Part shown: positions 34,534 to 42,774 of the stretch, one piece after another | Layout of the letters: every line of letters starts with the position of its first letter | Position numbering within the stretch: position 1 is the first letter of the stretch | NCBI GenBank assembly: GCA_902490585.1 | Contig: CABUEI010000002.1 | Coordinates: forward strand, 62,001-126,000 | DNA length: 64,000 nt | Origin: an uncultured Oscillospiraceae bacterium | GTDB lineage: Bacteria > Bacillota > Clostridia > Oscillospirales > Ruminococcaceae | Direction: 5' to 3' | Position numbers and translations under genes: made by a program | The notes under the pieces: model-generated | The model's database searches: none | The model's input: only the letters and a program-made list of their open reading frames with translations | What the model was told of the DNA's origin: nothing

Positions 34534-35030
34534 TGTCATATACCGATGACGAAAGAATACGGGCGAAACGCAGAGCACTGTACATACTCGCTCAGCGTGA
34601 CCACTCGAAAAAAGAGCTTTACGACAAGCTGATAAAGAACTATCCTCCCGATTTATGCGATATGGTGGTTGAGCTCATGTGCGAGCACGACCTCATAAAC
34701 GAGGAAAAGTATACCGAAAAGCTCTACAAGGCATATATAAACAAGGGTTGGGGTAAGTCCAAGATCCGCTTTGAACTGCGGAGAAAGGGCTTGCCCGACA
34801 GCCTTATATCACAGCAGGAAGAAAAATATGACGCTGAGGATTTTATAGATGAAATTATACATCTTGTAGACAAGAAATATTCAAACAAGCTGGATTTTTC
34901 GGACTATAAAAGTGTACAGCGTGTTACTGCGGCACTTGCTCGCAGAGGATTTGCCTACGATGATATAAAGCTTGCGTTATCCCGTGTAAAAGACGGCGAT
35001 TACGATGAAGAAGAGGAATACGACGAATAA
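34533..35030 (+). CDS. recX: Regulatory protein RecX
   Basis: 165-residue inhibitor of RecA filaments, all-helical with three-helix repeats: DHSKKELYDKLIKNYP, WGKSKIRFELRRKGLP, ALARRGFAYDDIKLAL. TGATG overlap with recA indicates translational coupling. A short acidic tail (DEEEEYDE) ends the protein. Confidence 0.95.
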   Translation: MSYTDDERIRAKRRALYILAQRDHSKKELYDKLIKNYPPDLCDMVVELMCEHDLINEEKYTEKLYKAYINKGWGKSKIRFELRRKGLPDSLISQQEEKYDAEDFIDEIIHLVDKKYSNKLDFSDYKSVQRVTAALARRGFAYDDIKLALSRVKDGDYDEEEEYDE

Positions 35031-35078
35031 CCCGTAATATTCGGAATATAAGGAAAAACGGAAAGGTAAGGAAAAATA

Positions 35079-36419
35079 ATGGCAGACACAATAAAGGTCG
35101 GAATGGTATCTCTCGGATGTCCGAAGAACCAGTGCGACGCAGAACTCATGCTTGCAAAAATAGCAAAAGCAGGCTTCAAGATAGTAAACGAGGCAGGTCT
35201 TGCGGATGTTGTTATTATCAACACCTGCGGCTTTATACAAAGTGCAAAGGAAGAAGCTATCGAGGAGATAATGGAGGCAATAAGCCGCAAAAATGACGGT
35301 ATCAACAAGAAGATAATCGTAACGGGCTGTCTTGCCGAGCGTTATCAGAAGCAGATGGACGAAGAATTCCCCGAAATAGACGCAGTGGTAGGTATTGCAA
35401 AGAACGATGATATAGTTGAAATCATAAACTCTGTAATGCTGGACAAGAGAGTCATTACCTTCGGCGACAAGCTGTGTCACAATATGGAGGGCGACAAGCT
35501 GCAGTCCACTCTCCCCCACTACGCATATCTGAGAATTGCGGACGGATGTTCAAATAAATGTTCTTACTGCGCTATACCGCTGATAAGAGGTAAAATGCGT
35601 TCCAGAAAGATGGAGAACATAATAGAGGAAGCAAAGAAATTTGCCGAAAACGGCGTAAAGGAACTTGTTATAGTAGCACAGGACGTTACGGCATACGGCA
35701 TTGACCTTTATAAGAAATATGCTCTGCCCGATTTACTCAAAGAACTATGTAAGATAGACGGCATAAAGTGGATAAGACTGCTTTACTGCTACCCCGAGAG
35801 AATGACGGACGAACTTATTGAAACAATAAAGACAGAGGATAAGATCCTTAACTATATCGACATTCCGATACAGCACTGCAATAAAGAGATTCTCCGCAAT
35901 ATGTACCGTGGCGGTGATGAGCAGAGCCTGCGTGAGCTGTTCGCAAAGCTCCGCCGTGAAATTCCCGGTGTAGTACTGAGAACAACGCTTATCACAGGTT
36001 TCCCCGGTGAAACTGAGGAACAGTTCAGCGAGCTTGCCGAATTTGTAAATGACATAAAGTTTGAACGTCTCGGTTGCTTTGCATATTCAGCCGAAGAGGA
36101 CACCCCTGCCGCAGAGATGCCCGACCAGGTAGACGAGGGCGAAAGACAGCGCAGAGCGGATATCATAACAGGCGAACAGGAGATCCGCATGGGCGAATAT
36201 TATGCAGGAATGGTCGGCAACACCTATGAGGTTGTCTGTGAGGGCTTTGACCGTTACTCCGATATGTATTTCGGCAGAAGTATGCACTTTGCTCCCGAAA
36301 TCGACGGAATGATCTATTTCACATCGGCAAAGGACAAGGGCTCCCTTACAATAGGCGACTTTATAAACGTTAAAATAACCGACGTACTTGAAAACAATCT
36401 GCTCGGCGAGCGGGTATAA
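35079..36419 (+). CDS. rimO: Ribosomal protein uS12 methylthiotransferase RimO
   Basis: Radical-SAM enzyme that methylthiolates Asp of ribosomal protein S12. MTTase N-terminal domain with the second-cluster cysteines Cys14, Cys50 and Cys84; radical SAM cluster Cys157-x3-Cys161-x2-Cys164; C-terminal TRAM domain (~380-446). MVSLGCPKNQCD separates RimO from MiaB. 446 residues is standard. Followed by pgsA 19 bp downstream. Confidence 0.96.
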   Translation: MADTIKVGMVSLGCPKNQCDAELMLAKIAKAGFKIVNEAGLADVVIINTCGFIQSAKEEAIEEIMEAISRKNDGINKKIIVTGCLAERYQKQMDEEFPEIDAVVGIAKNDDIVEIINSVMLDKRVITFGDKLCHNMEGDKLQSTLPHYAYLRIADGCSNKCSYCAIPLIRGKMRSRKMENIIEEAKKFAENGVKELVIVAQDVTAYGIDLYKKYALPDLLKELCKIDGIKWIRLLYCYPERMTDELIETIKTEDKILNYIDIPIQHCNKEILRNMYRGGDEQSLRELFAKLRREIPGVVLRTTLITGFPGETEEQFSELAEFVNDIKFERLGCFAYSAEEDTPAAEMPDQVDEGERQRRADIITGEQEIRMGEYYAGMVGNTYEVVCEGFDRYSDMYFGRSMHFAPEIDGMIYFTSAKDKGSLTIGDFINVKITDVLENNLLGERV

Positions 36420-36438
36420 CGCTGAAAGGACAGACAGT

Positions 36439-37017
36439 ATGAATCTTGCTAATAAGCTGACATTGCTCCGGGTAATACTTGTTCCCTTTTTCGCATTCTT
36501 TATTCTCGCCGGAGATTTTGTTCCCTACAGCTATCTGTGGGCGGCTATAATTTTTGCCGTTGCCAGCATAACCGACACGGCAGACGGAAAAATAGCCAGA
36601 AAATATAACATGGTAACAAACTTCGGCAAGTTTTTAGACCCCCTTGCCGACAAAGTACTTGTCGTTACCGCTCTTATCTGCTTTGTGGAACTCGGCTGGG
36701 CAAGCGCATGGGTAACAGCGATAATCGTAGCCCGTGAATTTGTCGTATCCGGCATACGCCTTATCGCCGCAGGCAGTGAAAAGAAGATAGTAATTGCGGC
36801 AAGTATATGGGGCAAGCTGAAAACAGCCTCAACAATGGTTGCGATATGCGTTATCATAATACTGCATATTCTTGTCGGCTTCGGCACTATCACTGCGGAA
36901 ACCTTCCCTGTGCAGATTATCAGCGATATACTTATGTACATATCCTGCATACTTACAACGGTTTCGGGAATCAAATATCTGTGGGATTACAGAGAGGTTC
37001 TGAAAACCGATGCGTAA
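36439..37017 (+). CDS. pgsA: CDP-diacylglycerol--glycerol-3-phosphate 3-phosphatidyltransferase
   Basis: Makes phosphatidylglycerophosphate at the membrane. 192 residues from ATG 36439 (GAAAGGACAGACAGT upstream); an earlier in-frame ATG inside rimO is unlikely. The CDP-alcohol phosphotransferase motif is intact (DTADGKIARKYNM...FGKFLDPLADK). About six transmembrane helices. Often next to rimO in Firmicutes, as here. Confidence 0.95.
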   Translation: MNLANKLTLLRVILVPFFAFFILAGDFVPYSYLWAAIIFAVASITDTADGKIARKYNMVTNFGKFLDPLADKVLVVTALICFVELGWASAWVTAIIVAREFVVSGIRLIAAGSEKKIVIAASIWGKLKTASTMVAICVIIILHILVGFGTITAETFPVQIISDILMYISCILTTVSGIKYLWDYREVLKTDA

Positions 37018-37028
37018 ATGCGGCACTT

Positions 37029-37206
37029 TAAGGCAACACCGCACAATTAACGGCTATCGCCTTTGCCGCACGCTTGCTTGCGTATTTTCCGTCATCTTGC
37101 ACAAATTTCGCTTGACAGGCGTCAGCCTGCCCGCACTCAATTTATACAATCTGACGAAAAATCTGACTGCGCAATCGCACGACAATAATTATGCGGTATT
37201 ACCTTA
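37029..37206. mobile_element. MITE-like palindromic element with 21-bp terminal inverted repeats
   Basis: Ends TAAGGCAACACCGCACAATTA (37029-37049, 20 of 21 shown when split) and its inverted counterpart at 37186-37206 match at 18 of 21 positions. Inner arms also pair (ATTTTCCGTCA at 37084 with TGACGAAAAAT at 37152) around a central hairpin CAGGC-GTCA-GCCTG (37116-37129), so the 178 bp can fold into one long hairpin. No ORF. It sits between pgsA and the SNF transporter gene. Confidence 0.7.
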
Positions 37207-37231
37207 AAAATTTCAACAATCCGGAGGAACT

Positions 37232-38605
37232 ATGGGAAGAGATAAACTCGGCAGCCGTCTTGGCTTTATACTGCTCAGCGCAGGCTGTGCAATAGGTATA
37301 GGAAACGTATGGAAGTTTCCTTATGTGGTAGGTCAAAACGGCGGCGGCCTTTTCGTCCTTATATATCTGTTCTTCCTTGTAATACTCGGCATACCCGTGC
37401 TTACTATGGAGTTTTCCATAGGCAGGGCGGCTCAGAAAAGCCCTGCGAGAATGTACGAACAGCTTGAACCGAAAGGCTCAAAGTGGCATTTACACGGCAA
37501 GGTTTCGCTTATAGGCTGTTATCTGCTGATGATGTTCTATACAACGGTGGCAGGCTGGATGCTGAAGTTCTTTGTTTCGACCGCATCCGGAGAGATCGTC
37601 GGAATGGATACGGCGGCTGTGGAGAACCATTTCAACGTTGATGTTCTGGGCGACCCTGTTTCGCTTATAGTATATATGGGCATAGTCGTTGCGATAGGCG
37701 TTGCCGTCTGCCTTATAGGTGTGCAGAACGGGCTTGAAAAGGTTACTAAGGTGATGATGCTCGCCCTGCTCGCAATTATGGTGGTGCTTGCCGTAAACAG
37801 CTTTACAATGCCCGGCGGAGCGGAAGGACTTTCGTTCTATCTGCTGCCCGATTTCAGTGCTATAGAAAAGGTCGGTATAACAAATATCCTTGTAAGCGCA
37901 ATGAATCAGGCGTTCTTCACGCTCAGCATCGGCATGGGCAGTATGGCTATATTCGGCAGTTATATCGGCAAGGACAGGTCGCTTCTCGGAGAATCGGTAA
38001 ATGTAGCAATGCTTGACACCTTTGTTGCGATAGCGTCGGGACTTATAATCTTCCCTGCCTGCTCGGCATACGGAGTAGACGTTACAAGCGGACCCAAACT
38101 TCTCTTCATAACCCTCCCGAACATTTTCAACAACATTCCGCTCGGCAGGCTGTGGGGAAGTCTTTTCTTCGTATTCATGTCATTTGCGGCGCTGTCAACG
38201 GTGCTTGCCGTGTTTGAATGTATAATAGCGAACACAATGGACTTATGGGGACTTAGCAGGAAGAAGGCCTGCATTATAAACGGCATACTGCTGTTTTTAC
38301 TGTCTGTTCCCTGCTGTCTGGGATTCAACATTCTCAGCGGTTTTCAGCCGCTCGGCGCAGGAAGCACGATACTTGACCTTGAGGATACTGTAGTCAGCAA
38401 CTTCATTCTTCCGCTCGGCTCGCTTGTATTCATTCTGTTCTGTGTAACGAAAAAGGGCTGGGGCTGGGATAACTTCGTAAATGAAGCCAATACCGGCAAG
38501 GGTCTTAAAATAAAGAAGTTTATGAAAGGCTATATGACGTATGTTCTGCCGGTACTTGTGATGTTTGTGTTTATTATGGGTCTGGTGGGACTTGTTAATG
38601 GCTAA
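37232..38605 (+). CDS. Sodium-dependent transporter, SNF/NSS family (amino acid)
   Basis: LeuT-fold Na+:amino-acid symporter, 457 residues. N-terminal signature LGSRLGFILLSAGCAIGIGNVWKFPYVVGQNGGG holds the Na1/Na2 and substrate-site backbone (given in two parts here: SRLGFILLSAG and GIGNVWKFPY). Eleven to twelve transmembrane helices, no soluble domain. Resembles MhsT-like bacterial members; substrate not predictable. ATG after CCGGAGGAACT. Followed by a strong bidirectional terminator. Confidence 0.95.
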   Translation: MGRDKLGSRLGFILLSAGCAIGIGNVWKFPYVVGQNGGGLFVLIYLFFLVILGIPVLTMEFSIGRAAQKSPARMYEQLEPKGSKWHLHGKVSLIGCYLLMMFYTTVAGWMLKFFVSTASGEIVGMDTAAVENHFNVDVLGDPVSLIVYMGIVVAIGVAVCLIGVQNGLEKVTKVMMLALLAIMVVLAVNSFTMPGGAEGLSFYLLPDFSAIEKVGITNILVSAMNQAFFTLSIGMGSMAIFGSYIGKDRSLLGESVNVAMLDTFVAIASGLIIFPACSAYGVDVTSGPKLLFITLPNIFNNIPLGRLWGSLFFVFMSFAALSTVLAVFECIIANTMDLWGLSRKKACIINGILLFLLSVPCCLGFNILSGFQPLGAGSTILDLEDTVVSNFILPLGSLVFILFCVTKKGWGWDNFVNEANTGKGLKIKKFMKGYMTYVLPVLVMFVFIMGLVGLVNG

Positions 38606-38616
38606 ATAATATAGGA

Positions 38617-38647
38617 AAAGGCGGTACTCGTATTGAGTACCGCCTTT
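38617..38647. terminator. Bidirectional terminator between the SNF transporter and mnmE
   Basis: 13-bp perfect stem AAAGGCGGTACTC/GAGTACCGCCTTT with a 5-nt loop, serving both converging genes; plus-strand tail TTTATTACTCTTATTTT. Confidence 0.92.
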
Positions 38648-38654
38648 ATTACTC

Positions 38655-40028
38655 TTATTTTCCCACGCAGAAGCGTGAAAATATTCTGTCTATTACCTCT
38701 TCGCTTGCGGTCTTTCCGCTAAGTTCATAAAGGCTACTAAGCGCCGCTTCAAGCTCAAGCCCTGCAACGTCTGCGGTCATACCGCCGTGAAGTGCATTAT
38801 ACGCCCTGTCAACCGCTGCCTGCGCCGATAAGGCGCACTGCCGCTGACGCTCGTTTGCGAGGAAGCCTGCGCCTGCGTCAAGGTTGCTTATTCCGCAACG
38901 CTGTTTTATCGCCTGTTCAAGCTCGTCTGCGCCGTCGCCCGTCTTAGCGCTTATTATAACCGCTTTACCAAGCTCATTTTCAATAAATTCCGTGTCCGCC
39001 CTTGTTTCGAGGTCGGATTTATTTATTATCGGGATTACCGTCTTGCCGTGGAGAAGCTCTATCAGCCGCTTGTCGTCATCGGACAGCTCTCTTGAGCCGT
39101 CAAATACCGCAAGGATAAGCTGTGCCGTGCCTATACGTTCTATCATACGCTGTACGCCGATGTTCTCGACAGTATCTTCTGTTTCCCTTATGCCTGCGCA
39201 ATCGGCTAACTTCAGCATTATATCGCCAAGCTGTACCGTATCCTCGACTATATCACGGGTAGTACCCTCAATATCGGTCACTATGCTCTTCTGTACGCCT
39301 GTAAGCCGATTCATAAGCGTTGACTTTCCTGCGTTGGGCTTTCCGACTATGGCTGTGGCGATGCCGTTTCTGAGTATCTCTCCGCAGTCGTACGTTGCTA
39401 TAAGGCTGTCGATATTTTCTTTTACGGCGGTGACGCTTTTCAGCCAGTCCGCCTTTGCTATTTCGTCCTCGTCCTCGCTCTCATCGGGATAGTCTATCCA
39501 CACGGCTATCTCCGATGTAATAGCAATTATCTCCTCGCAAAGAGCCTCTATCCTGCGGTACAGTGCACCGTCCGTCTGCGCTCTTGCACAGGATAACAGC
39601 TGATCGTTGCCTGCGTTGATAAGGTCGATCACACCCTCTGCCTCTGTCAGTGACAGCTTTCCGTTTACAAGCGCCTGTTTGGTGAATTCGCCCGCCTGAG
39701 CCATTCTCGCTCCGGCTGCCAATACCGCCTGAAGTACCCTCTTTGTTATATGAATACCTCCGTGACAGGTGATCTCCGCCGTGTTCTCTCCCGTGTAGCT
39801 GTGCGGTGCACGGAATATTAAAAGTACACCGTCGTCAAGCTTCGTTCCGTCCGCCGTAATATCACCGTATGCGGCGGTATAACCGTCCATCTTTTCGATA
39901 TCACGCACGGGATATTTCGGCTGAAACACCTGCTTTGCTACCTTGAATGCGTCCGCTCCCGATATTCTTATCATCGAAACGCCGCCGCTTGCCATAGGTG
40001 TTGATATTGCCGCTATGCAGTCTGCCAT
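38655..40028 (-). CDS. mnmE: tRNA uridine-5-carboxymethylaminomethyl modification GTPase MnmE
   Basis: GTPase acting with MnmG at wobble U34. N-terminal THF-binding domain (1-120), helical domain, and G domain (~215-375) with G1 GKPNAGKS, G2/G3 DIEGTTRD and DCAGIRETED, NKSD. The C-terminus is CVGK, the conserved catalytic-Cys tail. 457 residues. ATG lies six bases after the secA2-like gene, so both are one operon. Confidence 0.97.
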   Translation of the reverse strand: MADCIAAISTPMASGGVSMIRISGADAFKVAKQVFQPKYPVRDIEKMDGYTAAYGDITADGTKLDDGVLLIFRAPHSYTGENTAEITCHGGIHITKRVLQAVLAAGARMAQAGEFTKQALVNGKLSLTEAEGVIDLINAGNDQLLSCARAQTDGALYRRIEALCEEIIAITSEIAVWIDYPDESEDEDEIAKADWLKSVTAVKENIDSLIATYDCGEILRNGIATAIVGKPNAGKSTLMNRLTGVQKSIVTDIEGTTRDIVEDTVQLGDIMLKLADCAGIRETEDTVENIGVQRMIERIGTAQLILAVFDGSRELSDDDKRLIELLHGKTVIPIINKSDLETRADTEFIENELGKAVIISAKTGDGADELEQAIKQRCGISNLDAGAGFLANERQRQCALSAQAAVDRAYNALHGGMTADVAGLELEAALSSLYELSGKTASEEVIDRIFSRFCVGK

Positions 40029-40034
40029 TATATC

Positions 40035-42365
40035 TTAATCCTTCTTACCGAATAATTTTGCGAAAAAGCCTTTTTTTGTCGGCTTTTCGTCTGTCTGTTC
40101 TTCCGTTTCGTCTTCGTCCCGGCTGTCGCTGTCATCGCCGTTATCGTAATAGCTTTCTTCCTCCTCTTCGGAAAGCGCCGTTTCGATAAAGCTCTTTTTG
40201 AGCAACTCCTCTCCGCTTTCGTTAAGCGTATATGTCCACAGCTCTGTCGGAGTATTTATAACAAAATCGTCTATATTATCAAGGCTGAGCAGTGTCTGAA
40301 GTCGCTCGCCCATAGTGTCTATTACCTGTTCTTCCATACCCGAGAAAAATTCCTCGCAGGTTATGTTATACTCATCGGCAGGATTCTTGCCGCCTATTCT
40401 CGTAAGGTGGATACCGTCACGCAGATAGGAGGTGTAATCGAGATAATCGCTCCAGTATTCGTTTATCACCTGTAATATGACACGTTTCTGAAGAGCGTTT
40501 ACCTTCTCCTCACCGAACTTCTGTGCGGCGGTGCTGTAATCATCGGCAAATTCACTCTGCCATATATCGACCTCAGACTCGCCTGTCAGGAATGCCCTTC
40601 TCCTGCCGAACACTGCGTCACGGTGCTTTTCGCCTATCATCGTGAATTTAAGCAGACGTTTACGCAGTTCGAGCGTATCACCCTGCGCTATACGCTGAAT
40701 ACGGTCAACCTCACGCAGTACAACTTTGTCGTCAATCGCTCTGCCCGTTTCAACGGTGGGATAATGCCTTTTCGGAATGAGTTTCTTTATCTCGTATTTG
40801 GTCATGATCTCATCTTCAAGCGAGATTATGAAACGGCTTTCTCCGACATCGCCCTGTCTGCCGCTTCTGCCACGCAGTTGCATATCCCCACGTTCACTCT
40901 CACTCATGAATGTGCCGAGTATCAGCAGTCCGCCTGCCGCTACAGCCTCGTCCTTCTGCGATTCGTCAGCACCGCCCAGCTTTATGTCAACACCTCTGCC
41001 CGACATATTGGCTGATATGGTGACAGCGCCGGGTCTGCCGGCTTCCTTTATTATCTCAGCTTCAAGCTCATCGTTCTTTGCGTTGAGTACGTTTGCGGTG
41101 ATACCCTCTGCCGCAAGACGACCGCTCAGCTCTTCGCTGAGCTCAATGCTTGACGTTCCGACAAGCACAGGCTGATTCTTTGCGTGGGCGGTCTTTATGC
41201 AGTCAATAATTGCGTTGTCCTTTGCCGCTTTTGTGAGATATACTTCATACGGGTGGTCGACACGTCTGCAGGGCGTATGGGTAGGTATAACGGTTACTTT
41301 AAGGTCGTATAACTGCCAGAACTCGTCCTCCGAACTTTTCGCAGTACCGGTCATACCGCTTAGAAGCGGATAACGGCGCAGATAAAACTGCATAGGCACA
41401 ACGCCCATTATGACACCTCTGCTTGTACATGTGATGCCCTCTTTAAGTTCAACGGCAGGCTGTAATGAGCCGGGATAGCGGCGGTTCTCTGCCGCTCTGC
41501 CGGTAAACTCGTCTATTATTCTTATATTGCCGTCCTTGACGATATAATCAACGTCTTTTTTAAGCAGGAAGCACGCTTTAAGGCAATCCGTAATGCGTAT
41601 CAGAAGCTCGTTGTTCTCTTCGTCATAAAGCCCCGAGCCGTCCGTTATAAGCTCCTCACACTTGTCCTCTCCCTTTTCGGTAAGGTAGATAGTGCCGAGC
41701 TCCTCGTTTATCTCATACATACTGCTGTCAAAATCCTTGACAAACTCGTATACCTCGGGCAGCTTTTCATCGGGCTTTACGGCGGTTTCGCCTGCTATTA
41801 CAAGCGGTACTCTTGCCTCGTCTATCATCATGCTGTCCGCTTCATCGGCAATGCAGAAGTCGAAATCCGTCTGCACGCAGTCCTCAGGCGTATTCGCAAC
41901 GAAGTCACGCAAAAAGTCAAAGCCTGCCTCCCTTGCGGTTATATATACTATCTGATTTTTATACATCTCTTTTTTATCCGCAATATCTGTCGAATGTAAA
42001 ATACAAGCTGAGCTTATGCCGAGTGCGTCATATATCGGCTTCATCCACTCGCTGTCACGCTTTGCGAGATAATCGTTGAAGGTGAGTATTCTGACATTGT
42101 GACCGTTTTTCGCCATATAGCTTGCGGCAAATGCGGCGCAAAGCGTCTTGCCCTCGCCCGTTTTCATCTCGGTAATCCTGCCCTTTGTAAGCTCTGCGGC
42201 GGCGGTAAGCTGTTCGTCATAAGGGATAAGACCGAGATGCTCCCTGCTTGCGATAGCGCAGGCGGCGAATATCTCATTCATATCCGTACTGTCTTTAAAC
42301 TCGTCTATTGTGCCGACCTCGGCGAGTGAGCGTATTTTTTCGATGGATATATAAGTTTCAGCCAT
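40035..42365 (-). CDS. secA2: SecA-family preprotein translocase ATPase (SecA2-like, short)
   Basis: DEAD-like motor that drives proteins through SecYEG. Walker A MKTGEGKT (67-74), DEADSMMIDEAR, preprotein cross-linking domain (~205-330), motor domain 2 (~345-560; RGVDIKLGG, LQLRGRSGRQGD as MQLRGRSGRQGD), and helical scaffold. At 776 residues it lacks the first ~30 residues of housekeeping SecA and the C-terminal zinc-binding linker; it ends in an acidic tract and basic KKGFFAKLFGKKD. This favours an accessory SecA2, though a divergent main SecA cannot be excluded. No secY2/asp genes nearby. Confidence 0.88.
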   Translation of the reverse strand: MAETYISIEKIRSLAEVGTIDEFKDSTDMNEIFAACAIASREHLGLIPYDEQLTAAAELTKGRITEMKTGEGKTLCAAFAASYMAKNGHNVRILTFNDYLAKRDSEWMKPIYDALGISSACILHSTDIADKKEMYKNQIVYITAREAGFDFLRDFVANTPEDCVQTDFDFCIADEADSMMIDEARVPLVIAGETAVKPDEKLPEVYEFVKDFDSSMYEINEELGTIYLTEKGEDKCEELITDGSGLYDEENNELLIRITDCLKACFLLKKDVDYIVKDGNIRIIDEFTGRAAENRRYPGSLQPAVELKEGITCTSRGVIMGVVPMQFYLRRYPLLSGMTGTAKSSEDEFWQLYDLKVTVIPTHTPCRRVDHPYEVYLTKAAKDNAIIDCIKTAHAKNQPVLVGTSSIELSEELSGRLAAEGITANVLNAKNDELEAEIIKEAGRPGAVTISANMSGRGVDIKLGGADESQKDEAVAAGGLLILGTFMSESERGDMQLRGRSGRQGDVGESRFIISLEDEIMTKYEIKKLIPKRHYPTVETGRAIDDKVVLREVDRIQRIAQGDTLELRKRLLKFTMIGEKHRDAVFGRRRAFLTGESEVDIWQSEFADDYSTAAQKFGEEKVNALQKRVILQVINEYWSDYLDYTSYLRDGIHLTRIGGKNPADEYNITCEEFFSGMEEQVIDTMGERLQTLLSLDNIDDFVINTPTELWTYTLNESGEELLKKSFIETALSEEEEESYYDNGDDSDSRDEDETEEQTDEKPTKKGFFAKLFGKKD

Positions 42366-42476
42366 TTTTGCTGTCCTTTCAGAATAGAATTATTGCAGTG
42401 CCGTGAAAACGGCATTTTAATGCTGTCTCAGCTTGTAGAAAAGTCTGTTTTTATAAAAATAGAGCAAATTCTCTAA

Positions 42477-42559
42477 CCCTAACCCCAAACCCCTTCCCCG
42501 TGGGAAGGGGCTATATTACTGGGGCTACCGCCCCTAGTCCCTGTCGGGGGCTCCGCCCC
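42477..42559 (-). promoter_or_regulatory. G-rich structured leader with G-quadruplex motif upstream of secA2
   Basis: On the minus strand GGGG-AA-GGGG-TTT-GGGG-TTA-GGG (42499-42477) is a textbook four-run G-quadruplex. The same segment holds three GC hairpins: CCCCTTCCC/GGGAAGGGG (42490-42510), GGGGC-TACC-GCCCC (42521-42534) and GGGGC-TCC-GCCCC (42547-42559). It lies inside the predicted ~265-nt leader of the secA2 mRNA. Confidence 0.6.
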
Positions 42560-42633
42560 TGCGACCCCATTTTCAAAATCATATAGGTTTTTCGACAGTC
42601 AGAAACGGTATTTCAAAGCCGTCTATATCGTTT

Positions 42634-42662
42634 ATTTTACCACAGTGAAATGAAAAAAGCAA
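42634..42662 (-). promoter_or_regulatory. Promoter of secA2-mnmE
   Basis: Minus-strand TTGCTT (42662-42657), 17-bp spacer ending TGG, TAAAAT (42639-42634). Gives a leader of roughly 265 nt. Confidence 0.6.
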
Positions 42663-42679
42663 TTATTTTTAAAAAGCAC

Positions 42680-42708
42680 TTGAAAAATACGGATAAATGT
42701 GCGACAAT
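42680..42708 (+). promoter_or_regulatory. Promoter of glmU
   Basis: TTGAAA (42680-42685), 17-bp spacer, GACAAT (42703-42708), 67 bp before the start codon, divergent from the secA2 promoter. Confidence 0.55.
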
Positions 42709-42774
42709 AGTATTAATATGGCAGTTTTATACGCCAAAATCAGCTACTAAAAATCAGTAAAGGAATGACTTACT

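Noticed and set aside
42470..42500. Telomere-like CCCTAACCCC repeat
   Set aside because: Only one and a half units in the middle of a chromosome; better explained as G-quadruplex/GC-hairpin leader.
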